Assembly: GCA_017623255.1 (NCBI GenBank)
Contig: JAGAPL010000044.1
Span: forward strand, 1 to 51,167
DNA from: Clostridia bacterium
GTDB taxonomy: Bacteria; Bacillota; Clostridia; Oscillospirales; CAG-272
DNA: 51,167 nt
Direction of reading: 5' to 3'
Position numbers and translations under genes: made by a program. Under the pieces are notes generated by a model. That model searched no databases and was not told the origin of the DNA. It worked only from the letters and a program-made list of their open reading frames with translations. Positions 42,926 through 50,997 of this stretch are shown piece after piece (within the stretch, counting starts at the first letter, position 1; each line of letters starts with the position of its first letter).

Positions 42926-42997
42926 TTATTTTATTTTGAAAAACTTTTTCAGAATGGGAATAAAAAACTTTGGCGGGCGAACGATAGTTATTTTCAT
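42926..42997 (-). CDS. spoVM: SpoVM-like amphipathic micro-protein
   Basis: 23 residues, MKITIVRPPKFFIPILKKFF plus IK and one more K, with a perfect CGGAGG 9 nt before the ATG (42995-42997) and TAA at 42926-42928. B. subtilis SpoVM (26 residues) has the same plan: MK, two or three beta-branched residues, a Pro-Lys-Phe turn, then an amphipathic basic helix. It sits on the convex forespore membrane and anchors the SpoIVA coat scaffold. Position supports the call: in Bacillus spoVM lies downstream of prpC-prkC-rsgA, and here it is 47 nt after rsgA. The second proline (PPKF) and the lack of the Gly-Gly pair differ from Bacillus. Confidence 0.75.
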   Translation of the reverse strand: MKITIVRPPKFFIPILKKFFKIK

Positions 42998-43044
42998 AAG
43001 CTTTCCTCCGTTTGTATCTTACAATACATTATATGAAAGAAAGT

Positions 43045-44007
43045 TTAAACGCGTTCCTCCTGCTTTCTTTTCCATTCAGGCTTCTTTTTTATCTCCTCAA
43101 GAATGAGCAGATAATTTTCGTGTCGGCTTTTTGCTATTTCGCCCGCTTTTATTGCCGCAAGAACGGCGCAGCCTTCTTCTTTAATGTGAGTGCATTTTGT
43201 ATATCTGCACTGTCCAAGATGTTCCTTGAACTCTCTGAAGGTATATGGCAGCTCTGCTGCGTCAAAAAAATAGAAGCGAGTGTAGTCAAGCATTGAAAAC
43301 CCCGGGGTGTCAGCAATAAGGCAAATGCCGTTTTTTGTTTTGAAGGGGTACAGCTCCGCGTGGCGTGTTGTATGCTTTCCTCGCTGAGTTTTACGGCTGA
43401 CCTCTCCTGTTTTAAGCTTGAGGTCAGGAAAAATACGGCTCATAAGAGTTGATTTTCCTGCGCCTGATGCGCCTGCAAAAGCAGCGATCATTCCTTCTGA
43501 GTTTTCAGCGATATAGTCCGAGAGTGCATCTGTTCCTTCTCCCGTAACGGCGCTGAGGCAGAAAACCGTGAATCCGCCGAGCTCGTAAATGCTTCTCAGC
43601 TTTTCAGATTCTTTTGGATCAATATCTGCTTTTGTAACAATGATCACGGGCTCTATATCTTTGCCCTCGGCTGCAGAAATCAGCTTATCTGCTGTCAGCA
43701 GGTCAGGCTTGGGTTTGGCTGCCGGTATAACGATAAACAGATGAGTCAGATTTGCCATTGCAGGTCGAACAAGGCTGCTTGTGCGGTCTTCGATGCTGTC
43801 AATAACAAAGTCTGTTTCTTCACTTTCTTTAAGAAGCACCACTCTGTCTCCCGGCATAGGGGTTATGCTTTCGTGGCGGAAAACTCCTCTTGCTCGGCAA
43901 TCGATAATATTTTCATAGAAATTGTCACTATCGCTTTCGCAAAGAACGGAATAAAGTCCGCCAACGCCCTTAATTATTGTGCCTTTAATTGTATTTTTTT
44001 CTATCAC
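43045..44007 (-). CDS. rsgA: Ribosome small-subunit-dependent GTPase RsgA
   Basis: 320 residues. Circularly permuted GTPase that checks late 30S assembly. OB-fold 1-75, then G4 TKAD at 125-128 before G1 GASGAGKST (179-187) and G3 DTPGFS, the permuted order. The C-terminal zinc site is CRYTKCTHIKEEGC. It follows prkC by 15 nt, matching the B. subtilis prpC-prkC-rsgA order, and RsgA is a known PrkC substrate there. Confidence 0.97.
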   Translation of the reverse strand: MIEKNTIKGTIIKGVGGLYSVLCESDSDNFYENIIDCRARGVFRHESITPMPGDRVVLLKESEETDFVIDSIEDRTSSLVRPAMANLTHLFIVIPAAKPKPDLLTADKLISAAEGKDIEPVIIVTKADIDPKESEKLRSIYELGGFTVFCLSAVTGEGTDALSDYIAENSEGMIAAFAGASGAGKSTLMSRIFPDLKLKTGEVSRKTQRGKHTTRHAELYPFKTKNGICLIADTPGFSMLDYTRFYFFDAAELPYTFREFKEHLGQCRYTKCTHIKEEGCAVLAAIKAGEIAKSRHENYLLILEEIKKKPEWKRKQEERV

Positions 44008-44022
44008 TTTTTCACCATCAAA

Positions 44023-45969
44023 TCAGTTTGCCGAAGGATCTTTAGTCTCAGAGGGGGCTGTTGTTGCGTCAACAGGATCCTTAGTTGTGGTATCCTCAGG
44101 CTTTGAGGGCTTATCTGTGGGATCAGTTGTTTCTTCTTTAGGTTTGGTTGTTTCCTCAGGTTTAGTTGTCTCGTCTTTAGTTGTCTCGTCTTTAGGAGGA
44201 AGTGTGGTTTCTTCAGGAGCCGAGGTTTCAGGCTCTTCGGGAACTGTTGTTTCAGGTTCTGTTGTTTCAGGCACACCTTCAAAGGGGTTCTCTGCCTGAG
44301 GGTCATATTTAGGTCCGCCGCTTATTTCAAGATCAACTTCAGATTTAGCAATCACTTTGCTTTCAGCCGCAAGTGTCTGGCTGAGGATCGTTCCTGCAGG
44401 CGCATCATCTTTTCTGTAAATGATGGTACCGGGGCGGAGATCAAGTTCTATGATCTTAAGGAAAGCTTCTTTTTCCGTCATTCCCACGAAGTCGGGAATT
44501 TCGATTTGTCCCTCAGGGATTCCTGAGCAGATATATACAGTAACGGTATCTCCCACTTTAACTGATGTTCCTTTTTCAGGATTTGTAGAGATAACCTGGC
44601 CAACGCTCACAACTTCACTTGTTGCGTCTTCAACGACCATTTTAAGATCGAGATTTTTAAGTCTCAGGCGTGCTTCTCTTGAATCCACGCCCTTCAGGTC
44701 GGGCACTGTAACATTATCAGCGCCGCGGCTGACGGTTAGAGTAACGTCGCAATAATTCTGGCCTGCGAGCACTTTTCTCTTGGAATCGGGCTGAGGATCC
44801 TGTTCAAGAATGATTCCTGCTTCGCTCTTATCGTTATAAACGTATTCAACAGTTACTTTGTAGATATCAGACGCATCAAACCAGGACTGAAGGTCTTCAG
44901 AATACATACCGCCCGTGAAGTTAGGCACGGTGATCGTTTCTGCCGTTGTTTTCGAAGCGTTCATCATCTGATTGAACACGTATATTCCGCAGATAGAGAA
45001 GAGAATAATGAATGTAAGAGAAACGCCTGCGATGATGGGGAACATAGGTCCGTTCCCGAGAAGCAAAGAAAGGAAACTGCCGCTCTCGTCCTGTTCAGAG
45101 GGCTTCTTCTTAGGCATTTTAAACACGATGTTGGGGTTTTCTTTAAGTGCCTGCAGCTGAGCAAGCATTGCTTTTGCATTCTGATATCGGTCATCAGAGT
45201 GCTTTTCCATAGCTATTCCGATTATCTGTTCAAGGCCGCGGGGAATAGAAGGATTGATCTCTGTGGGCGCTTTAGGGGTGTCGTTTATCTGCATCATTGC
45301 AACTGAAACGGGGCTATCCGCTGTGAAGGGAAGTGTTCCGGTTGCCATCTCATACATCATAACGCCCAGGGAATAAAGGTCGCTTCGTGTGTCGATTCCA
45401 ACTCCGCTTGCTTGTTCAGGGCTGATATAGTAAACAGTTCCGATTGCTTTGTCTGTCATAGTAACAGTTTCTGCATTAGGGAGCTTGGCTATACCAAAGT
45501 CGGTAACTTTAACGAGACCGCTTTTGAGCAGCATAATATTCTGGGGTTTGATATCTCTGTGAATAACGCCTTTGCTGTGGGCGTGATTAAGAGCTTTAAG
45601 GATCTGCTCTGTATAGCTGATTATCTCGCGGAGTGTGAGCGAACCGCGGCGGTTCATATAATTTTTAAGTGTTATACCCTCAACATATTCCATTGCGATG
45701 TATTTAATGTCCTCGCGAACGTTAACATCGTAAATGCTTACAATATTGGGGTGGCTCATCATAGCAACGGCTTTTGATTCGTTGATGAAGCGTTTAACTG
45801 ATTCTTCGTCGTTTGCGATCTCATTTTTGAGCATTTTGATTGCAACAACGCGGTTCATAAGCATATCGTATGCTCTGAACACAACAGCCATACCGCCGAT
45901 GCCGATGATACAGTCAATTTTATATCTGCCGTCAAGAACGGCACCTACAAATTTTTCGTACTGTTCCAT
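44023..45969 (-). CDS. prkC: PASTA-domain Ser/Thr kinase PrkC
   Basis: 648 residues. Kinase domain about 15-275: glycine loop IGIGGMAVV, Lys45, HRD at 137-139 (VIHRDIKPQN), DFG at 157-159. One membrane helix near 315-340 (MFPIIAGVSLTFIILFSICG). Three PASTA repeats follow outside the cell (VPNFTGG, VPDLKGVDSREARL, IPDFVGMTEKEAF), which bind muropeptides or lipid II. The last 80 residues are a low-complexity Thr/Glu/Pro/Lys tail (ETTKPEETTKPKEETT). AAAGGA precedes the ATG. It signals cell-wall state and can trigger spore germination; its phosphatase is encoded just upstream. Confidence 0.97.
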   Translation of the reverse strand: MEQYEKFVGAVLDGRYKIDCIIGIGGMAVVFRAYDMLMNRVVAIKMLKNEIANDEESVKRFINESKAVAMMSHPNIVSIYDVNVREDIKYIAMEYVEGITLKNYMNRRGSLTLREIISYTEQILKALNHAHSKGVIHRDIKPQNIMLLKSGLVKVTDFGIAKLPNAETVTMTDKAIGTVYYISPEQASGVGIDTRSDLYSLGVMMYEMATGTLPFTADSPVSVAMMQINDTPKAPTEINPSIPRGLEQIIGIAMEKHSDDRYQNAKAMLAQLQALKENPNIVFKMPKKKPSEQDESGSFLSLLLGNGPMFPIIAGVSLTFIILFSICGIYVFNQMMNASKTTAETITVPNFTGGMYSEDLQSWFDASDIYKVTVEYVYNDKSEAGIILEQDPQPDSKRKVLAGQNYCDVTLTVSRGADNVTVPDLKGVDSREARLRLKNLDLKMVVEDATSEVVSVGQVISTNPEKGTSVKVGDTVTVYICSGIPEGQIEIPDFVGMTEKEAFLKIIELDLRPGTIIYRKDDAPAGTILSQTLAAESKVIAKSEVDLEISGGPKYDPQAENPFEGVPETTEPETTVPEEPETSAPEETTLPPKDETTKDETTKPEETTKPKEETTDPTDKPSKPEDTTTKDPVDATTAPSETKDPSAN

Positions 45970-45993
45970 AAAAAATCCTTTCAGGCGGTTAGC

Positions 45994-46767
45994 TTAAAGC
46001 GCCATCAACACAGCAGTGATATTATCGCTGCCGCCCGCTGTATTTGCAGCGAGAATAAGAGTGTCAAGGCATTCGTCAATAGCTTCTTCCGTAACGTTGT
46101 CTCCGATATCGCTGATGGTGTTATACATTTCCTCAGCGGGAACGAAATTAACAAGTCCGTCAGAGCAAAGGAGAACGTATCCGCCCTTAACTGCGCGATT
46201 GATATAAACGTCAGCCTCAACAGTTTCATCTGTCCCCACTGCGCGTGTGATGATATTTCTGTTGTTGCTTGTTTTAGCATCCTCGGGAGTGATTCTTCCC
46301 GTGTCAATGAGGAACTGAACGTAAGAATGGTCATGTGAGATCTGGCGGATAGAGCCTTCTGTCACGAGATACATTCTGCTGTCTCCAACGTTAACTGTGA
46401 ACAATGTTCCGCAACAAAGCAGAGTGGCAACAAGAGTGGTGCCCATTCCCCGAAGTGAGATATCATCTTCTGTGCGCTCAAAAACAGCTCTGTTGGCTTT
46501 TGCAACGGCGTTTCTGAGTATGCTTTTTATTTTATTTTCGTCTGTACGTGTGAGGAGCTTCTTTTTAGTGAGCTCTTTAGCGTATGTTGAAACAAAATCA
46601 GTAAATGTCTGGGCCGCAAGATTTCCGGCGATTTCGCCGCCTGCTGCGCCTCCCATTCCGTCACAAACGACGGCAAGCACGGTTGTGCTGTTAAACTCAG
46701 TGCACTTAAAGCAGTCCTGATTTACGTTTCTTTTCATTCCTATGTCGGTCTTTCCGAGACAGAACAT
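45994..46767 (-). CDS. prpC: PP2C-family Ser/Thr phosphatase PrpC
   Basis: 257 residues from ATG 46765-46767 with AAAGGAGG 6 nt upstream; a longer reading from 46803 is not supported. Metal-binding motifs of the PPM/PP2C family: DIGMKRNVNQDC, VVCDGMGGAAGGE, VNVGDSRMY, LCSDGLVNFV and GGSDNITAV. Removes phosphates put on by PrkC. First gene of the operon. Confidence 0.96.
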   Translation of the reverse strand: MFCLGKTDIGMKRNVNQDCFKCTEFNSTTVLAVVCDGMGGAAGGEIAGNLAAQTFTDFVSTYAKELTKKKLLTRTDENKIKSILRNAVAKANRAVFERTEDDISLRGMGTTLVATLLCCGTLFTVNVGDSRMYLVTEGSIRQISHDHSYVQFLIDTGRITPEDAKTSNNRNIITRAVGTDETVEADVYINRAVKGGYVLLCSDGLVNFVPAEEMYNTISDIGDNVTEEAIDECLDTLILAANTAGGSDNITAVLMAL

Positions 46768-46814
46768 TCCGTGCCTCCTTTCTACGAACAAATCGTTTGT
46801 CAATTTATTTTTAC

Positions 46815-46843
46815 ATTATACTATATTATTTTATCAAAGTAAA
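46815..46843 (-). promoter_or_regulatory. Promoter of the prpC operon
   Basis: Minus strand TTTACT (46838-46843), 17-nt spacer, TATAAT (46815-46820). It lies 44 nt past the stop of the dockerin/SH3b gene upstream, and I see no clear terminator between them, so read-through from that gene is possible. Confidence 0.8.
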
Positions 46844-46886
46844 GAGTTTTGCAAATAACAGTTACAAAAGTGGGTGCAAAATTGAA

Positions 46887-49052
46887 TTAAAGAGAGCTTT
46901 TAATAAGCTTTATCAAGCGGATTATATCTTTCACGTTTAAGCTTCCGTCTCCGTTTACGTCCGTGGGTATATCTTCGGATGCCAACGTATTGCCCAGCTT
47001 AAATTCCTTCTTCAATGCCATCAGGTCAGTATTGTCGAGCTTTCCGTCTCCGTTAAGGTCGCCTGCGATTGCTTCGCTTGTTTTGCGCCAACGGGCCTTG
47101 ACAATAATAGAATCAGTGAAGTTGCAAACGGTGTCTTTGGTTACAACGGAATCATCTTCTGTATACCAACCGTAAAAAACATATCCGTCTCTTTCAGGTG
47201 CGGGAAGAGTGCCCAATTTTTTTCCGTAGGTCGCGGTTAAGCTTTCTGAAACCAATATATCATCAGTGAAAACGGAAACAGTCCATGTTTGGTAATCGAA
47301 TGTAACTCTATATCCAACCTCTATATTGTTAAGAAGCCAGTTAGACATCACATCGTGGCCGGAGAGAACAAATCCGCCTTGGGGGATAACGTGATTGCCT
47401 GTGCCGCTTCCGCTTGCGGGCCATATGTCTGTAACAACTCCGGCGGAATTGACTGCAACTTCAGTGCCCCATTTATTTGCGCCGGTAGTTTCGCCTCTGT
47501 TGTTGTCGTAAACAACCAGCATATCTTCTCCTCTTAAGACGTTTACTCCGTGGGCCGTGGTTGTGGTAGTAGCAGGAGTGCTATCGCCAAGATTGGGATT
47601 GAACATTACGGTTGTGGTAACAGGGGTCCAGTATGCATACAGAGTAAAGGAATAATCTACGGGAGCAACAGAGTTTTCATTAAACAATGTGCCGTACATA
47701 GTGTGCCATCCGTCGAAGATGTAGCCTTCTTTTGAGACCTTTGGCAGAATACCAAGAGCTGCATTGCATACAGCAAGCTTATTTGAAGCAATGTATGAGT
47801 CGTAGCTTGAATAAACTTCAATGGTTTTGTTAAAGGCGTTGTAAACGATGTAATCGCCTTTGGATATGTTATTGTTAAGAGTGTTGCTCATGGAGTTGTG
47901 AGCAGAAATAACAAATCCGCCTGCAGGAATTTCGCTGTTACATATACCGTACTCAGCATTGTTTCGTGCTGTTCCGTCAGGCCCAACCACAATTTCTGAT
48001 CCATAAGGATTGGTTCCTGTTGTGCTGCCATATTCAGAGGTATAAACTGTAAGCGATTCTGCTTCTCTCAAGCTATTAATATAGTTTATGGGCAGAATGG
48101 CTTTTGCTTCAGTCAACAGATCGCCGCCATTGGGGTTGAAATATAGTTTGTATGCTCCTGGAGAGGGGGCCACGCTGCGCATAAACACACAGTATTCAAG
48201 GCTGATCCAACCAACAGAGGTTCTGCCCCATTTTGCTGAGCCAACATAAGTTTGCTCGTAAATTATAACAACAGTGTTTTGAGTGTACTGTGCAATTCGG
48301 TCGTATGAAACGCCGGGGCCGCATCTGATATTGAGCGTTGCATCAACTTTCCAAACTTCGTAAGGGGTTGCGCTGAGAATATCGTCCCATCCGAGAAGCG
48401 CGGCGTAGGTATAAACCTTGTTTCTTCTGGCGGGATATTTACCGGCAGCTTTGTCTGCCAACGCGGCCTGATGAAGAATAGCGAGAGTGATTTCTCCGTT
48501 TCCTGCGATTTCGGATGCTGAAGCCGCTATTCTTGATGCTCCGCCTGAGCCGCACTGATTTTCAAGATCGGCAAAATAAACAAGAGCGGCAGGATTTGTT
48601 ATGCCGAGATTTCGTCCGTGGTTTACGTATGTAAGAACATTATCCTGAACGAGCTTGTCTTGCTTTGCGCGGCCTATTTCCGTGTCAATGAGGGCTGAAA
48701 TTCTGCTTGCTTCGTCTGAAGTGAGAATTCTTGATTCCCAGCTTGTGTATGTAGTTATTTCATCATAGAGTGCCTGACCCAATATACTGTAAGCTGCGTT
48801 GGGGTCGGCGTTGACGATGTCTTTGAGCAGATTGAGTGCTCGTGTGGCATGCCACTGAATACAGCCGATGCTGAGAGCTCCATTGTCGTCGGGGTTAACA
48901 GATTTATATGTGCCTTCGCTTGATATTATAACCTCTGTCGCTTTGTCAACTATCTCGTCGGTAGTGGGAGTAATTGCTGCGGAGGTGATCGTCATTGAGA
49001 GCAGCATTGCTATGAGCAAAAGGATGGAAATAAACTTTCTTTGCATTCTCAT
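46887..49052 (-). CDS. Secreted multi-domain protein: lysozyme-like domain, SH3b, duplicated beta modules, InlB-type repeats, C-terminal dockerin
   Basis: 721 residues, signal peptide about 1-26. Residues 30-225 carry SEGTYKSVNPDDNGALSIGC followed by IQWH, as in endolysin or chitosanase-like domains (Glu46 a possible acid). SH3b at about 235-290 (NIRCGPGVSYDRIAQY). A module occurs twice (about 330-410 and 505-590), sharing IPxGGFVxSxHxxMSN. Each is followed by an InlB/Flg_new-type repeat (EGYIFDGWHTMYG; RDGYVFYGWYTED). The dockerin at 664-719 has loops DLNGDGKLDNTD and DVNGDGSLNVKD. AAAGGAA precedes the ATG. Likely binds or cleaves peptidoglycan or another glycan at the surface; it is encoded directly upstream of the PrkC cell-wall signalling operon. 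Confidence 0.85.
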   Translation of the reverse strand: MRMQRKFISILLLIAMLLSMTITSAAITPTTDEIVDKATEVIISSEGTYKSVNPDDNGALSIGCIQWHATRALNLLKDIVNADPNAAYSILGQALYDEITTYTSWESRILTSDEASRISALIDTEIGRAKQDKLVQDNVLTYVNHGRNLGITNPAALVYFADLENQCGSGGASRIAASASEIAGNGEITLAILHQAALADKAAGKYPARRNKVYTYAALLGWDDILSATPYEVWKVDATLNIRCGPGVSYDRIAQYTQNTVVIIYEQTYVGSAKWGRTSVGWISLEYCVFMRSVAPSPGAYKLYFNPNGGDLLTEAKAILPINYINSLREAESLTVYTSEYGSTTGTNPYGSEIVVGPDGTARNNAEYGICNSEIPAGGFVISAHNSMSNTLNNNISKGDYIVYNAFNKTIEVYSSYDSYIASNKLAVCNAALGILPKVSKEGYIFDGWHTMYGTLFNENSVAPVDYSFTLYAYWTPVTTTVMFNPNLGDSTPATTTTTAHGVNVLRGEDMLVVYDNNRGETTGANKWGTEVAVNSAGVVTDIWPASGSGTGNHVIPQGGFVLSGHDVMSNWLLNNIEVGYRVTFDYQTWTVSVFTDDILVSESLTATYGKKLGTLPAPERDGYVFYGWYTEDDSVVTKDTVCNFTDSIIVKARWRKTSEAIAGDLNGDGKLDNTDLMALKKEFKLGNTLASEDIPTDVNGDGSLNVKDIIRLIKLIKSSL

Positions 49053-49121
49053 ATCATTCCTTTCGTTATAGTAACATCATATCGCTAAGCGTAAAATGCT
49101 ATAATAGTCCAATTATAATCA

Positions 49122-49150
49122 ATTATACCATTATCCAAACAAAAAGTCAA
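49122..49150 (-). promoter_or_regulatory. Promoter of the SH3b/dockerin gene
   Basis: Minus strand TTGACT (49145-49150), 17-nt spacer ending TGG, TATAAT (49122-49127). Confidence 0.88.
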
Positions 49151-49294
49151 TAAAATCAGAGATGTATAATAATGGAAGAAAAAATTAAATCCTGTCGATG
49201 AAATCAGCTGTTTTGATGCTCTGGAGGAAGGGTATAAGGATAAATTAAACAAAAAACACGGCTGCGATTTTTTTGTTTTTTTAGAAAAAAGATA
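49151..49294 (+). other. Non-coding stretch with a possible gene remnant
   Basis: No intact gene. A start-less frame ending TGA near 49297 reads DEISCFDALEEGYKDKLNKK and then HGCDFFVFLEKRY, which has a protein-like composition. There is no ribosome site, and it runs into the rpmG promoter. It may be the tail of a lost gene; family unknown. Confidence 0.2.
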
Positions 49295-49323
49295 TTGACA
49301 TAAACTTATGTATGTGGTAAAAT
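49295..49323 (+). promoter_or_regulatory. Promoter of the rpmG-secE-nusG-rplK operon
   Basis: TTGACA (49295-49300), 17-nt spacer ending TGG, TAAAAT (49318-49323). Strong -35 and extended -10, as expected for a translation-machinery operon. Confidence 0.9.
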
Positions 49324-49330
49324 GACTCTA

Positions 49331-49440
49331 CCTCTGTTAGAGGGTTCTTTTTTTGTGCAAACAAATAAGAACGGCTCAGGAGGGAGGTACGGGCGGTCTC
49401 ACCGCCAAAATCAACGGGTAGGACCCGAATAAACAGGAGG
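49331..49440 (+). other. Structured leader before rpmG
   Basis: Three stems in about 100 nt: CCTCT/AGAGG (49331-49343) at the transcript 5' end, followed by a T7 run; GGCGGT/ACCGCC (49392-49406, loop CTC); CGGGT/ACCCG (49415-49427, loop AGG). The first could be a weak attenuator, the other two may be a ribosomal-protein binding leader. I do not recognise a named family. Confidence 0.55.
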
Positions 49441-49449
49441 TGCCGAACA

Positions 49450-49599
49450 ATGAGAGTTAAGATCACTCTCGCGTGCAGCGAGTGCAAGCAGCGCAACTAT
49501 GACACAAAGAAGAACAAGAAAAACGATCCCGACAGACTCGAGATGAACAAGTATTGCCGCTTCTGCCGCAAGCACACACTGCATAAGGAAACAAAGTAA
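49450..49599 (+). CDS. rpmG: 50S ribosomal protein L33 (zinc-binding form)
   Basis: 49 residues, starting [20 protein letters not shown] and ending [14 protein letters not shown]. The two CxxC pairs (CSEC, CRFC) mark the zinc-dependent version. AGGAGG 11 nt upstream. First gene of the conserved rpmG-secE-nusG-rplK-rplA order. Confidence 0.97.
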   Translation: MRVKITLACSECKQRNYDTKKNKKNDPDRLEMNKYCRFCRKHTLHKETK

Positions 49600-49620
49600 T
49601 TAACAGAAGGGGAAAAATCA

Positions 49621-49887
49621 ATGGCTGAAAACGAAAAGCTCGAAGCTAAAGCTGCTGAAAAAAAGCCTGAAAAGAAAAAGGCAAAGGGCCCCTCTGTGTG
49701 GGCTCGCATAGCAGCCTGGTTCCGCAGCGTTAAAGCGGAAATGAAAAAAATCGTTTGGGAGTCACCCAAAGCTGTTCTTTACAACACTGTAATGGTTCTC
49801 GTTGCACTTGTTGTATTTGCAGTAGTAATTGGTCTCCTTGACGCTATTTTCTCCAAGTTCATTTACATCCTTGGTATCCTGATCTGA
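49621..49887 (+). CDS. secE: Preprotein translocase subunit SecE
   Basis: 88 residues. A charged Lys/Glu-rich N-terminus, then the conserved amphipathic stretch FRSVKAEMKKIVWESPKAVL and one membrane helix (about 57-85). Clamps SecY in the SecYEG channel. The ribosome site is AGAAGGGG, and nusG follows after 11 nt. The one-helix form is normal for Firmicutes. Confidence 0.96.
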   Translation: MAENEKLEAKAAEKKPEKKKAKGPSVWARIAAWFRSVKAEMKKIVWESPKAVLYNTVMVLVALVVFAVVIGLLDAIFSKFIYILGILI

Positions 49888-49898
49888 GGTGAGCTCAG

Positions 49899-50441
49899 AT
49901 GAGTGATATTAATGAAATGAACGCCGGCATGAAATGGTATGTAGCACATACTTACGCCGGTTACGAAAACAAGGTAAAAGCCAATCTTGAAAAGATTGTA
50001 GAAAACAGAGGTGTTCAGCATCTCATCACAGACGTGCAGATCCCCACAGAGATCATCGTAGAGAGCGATGGAAACGGTGAGAAGGAAGTTGAATCAAAGC
50101 TTCTTCCCTCATATATCCTTGTTCGAATGATTATGTGCGATGAAAGCTGGCATATTGTCAGAAACATCCGCGGTGTAACAGGATTTGTAGGTCCTGGATC
50201 CAAGCCGGTTCCGCTGACAGATGAAGAGGTTGAAAGTCTTCTGGGCAGCGTTAAGAGCGCTGAATCTGCCGTTGCCGTTGGCGACGAGGTAGAAATTGTT
50301 GAAGGTATATTCAGAGGATATAGCGGACGTCTTTCCGAAATATCCGAGGCAACAGGAGAGGTTACAGTTATTGTGTCCACCGTTGGCCGCGATATGCCCA
50401 TCAAAGCTTCCATTAAGGAAATCAGAGCAAAATCTGAGTGA
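49899..50441 (+). CDS. nusG: Transcription termination/antitermination protein NusG
   Basis: 180 residues. NGN domain (MKWYVAHTYAGYENKVKANL ... RNIRGVTGFVGPG) binding RNA polymerase, and a C-terminal KOW domain (GDEVEIVEGIFRGYSGRLSE). Cytoplasmic elongation factor that also links polymerase to the ribosome. GAGGTGAG precedes the ATG. It is followed by a structured leader before rplK. Confidence 0.97.
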   Translation: MSDINEMNAGMKWYVAHTYAGYENKVKANLEKIVENRGVQHLITDVQIPTEIIVESDGNGEKEVESKLLPSYILVRMIMCDESWHIVRNIRGVTGFVGPGSKPVPLTDEEVESLLGSVKSAESAVAVGDEVEIVEGIFRGYSGRLSEISEATGEVTVIVSTVGRDMPIKASIKEIRAKSE

Positions 50442-50457
50442 TCCCTGCTTTAAAGGG

Positions 50458-50536
50458 TGCGGAGGTGCTGCCGCATAGCGAAAGAGCACATAACGTGGGA
50501 GGGAGAAAAATTTTTTAAGTCTCCCGTCTAAACCAC
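50458..50536 (+). other. Structured leader before rplK
   Basis: TGCGG/CCGCA (50458-50475), then a two-part stem: GTGG (50495-50498) with CCAC (50533-50536) enclosing GGGAGA (50501-50506) with TCTCCC (50520-50525). This is the place where L1 or L11-type autoregulatory sites occur. No terminator tract follows, so translational control is more likely than attenuation. Confidence 0.6.
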
Positions 50537-50556
50537 ATAACGGAGGTTTTTTAATT

Positions 50557-50982
50557 ATGGCAAAGAAAATTATTGGCTATATTAAGCTTCAGCTTCCCGC
50601 AGGTAAGGCAACTCCTCAGCCTCCTGTAGGTCCTGCACTCGGTGCATACGGTGTAGCTATTCCTAACTTCACTAAGGAGTTCAACGAAAGAACAAAGAAC
50701 GATATCGGTCTCATCATCCCTGTAGTTATCACAGTATATGCTGACCGTTCCTTCTCCTTCATCACAAAGACTCCTCCCGCGCCTGTTCTTATCAAGAAGG
50801 CATGCGGTATCGAAACAGCTTCTGCAACACCTAACAAGACAAAGGTTGCAAAGCTCACAAAGGCACAGATTCAGCAGATCGCTGAAACAAAGATGCCCGA
50901 CCTCAATGCAGGTTCTCTCGAAGCTGCAATGAGCATGGTAGCAGGTACAGCTCGTTCCATGGGCATTACAGTAGAGGAATAA
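50557..50982 (+). CDS. rplK: 50S ribosomal protein L11
   Basis: 141 residues. Starts [20 protein letters not shown] and contains [22 protein letters not shown]-terminal RNA-binding domain with [19 protein letters not shown]. Part of the GTPase-associated centre of the ribosome and target of methylation by PrmA. ACGGAGG precedes the ATG. Confidence 0.98.
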   Translation: MAKKIIGYIKLQLPAGKATPQPPVGPALGAYGVAIPNFTKEFNERTKNDIGLIIPVVITVYADRSFSFITKTPPAPVLIKKACGIETASATPNKTKVAKLTKAQIQQIAETKMPDLNAGSLEAAMSMVAGTARSMGITVEE

Positions 50983-50997
50983 GGGAGGTAGATCGAG

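Noticed and set aside
43979..44299. Ser/Val/Gly-rich frame on the plus strand
   Set aside because: It is the antisense of the repetitive tail of PrkC.
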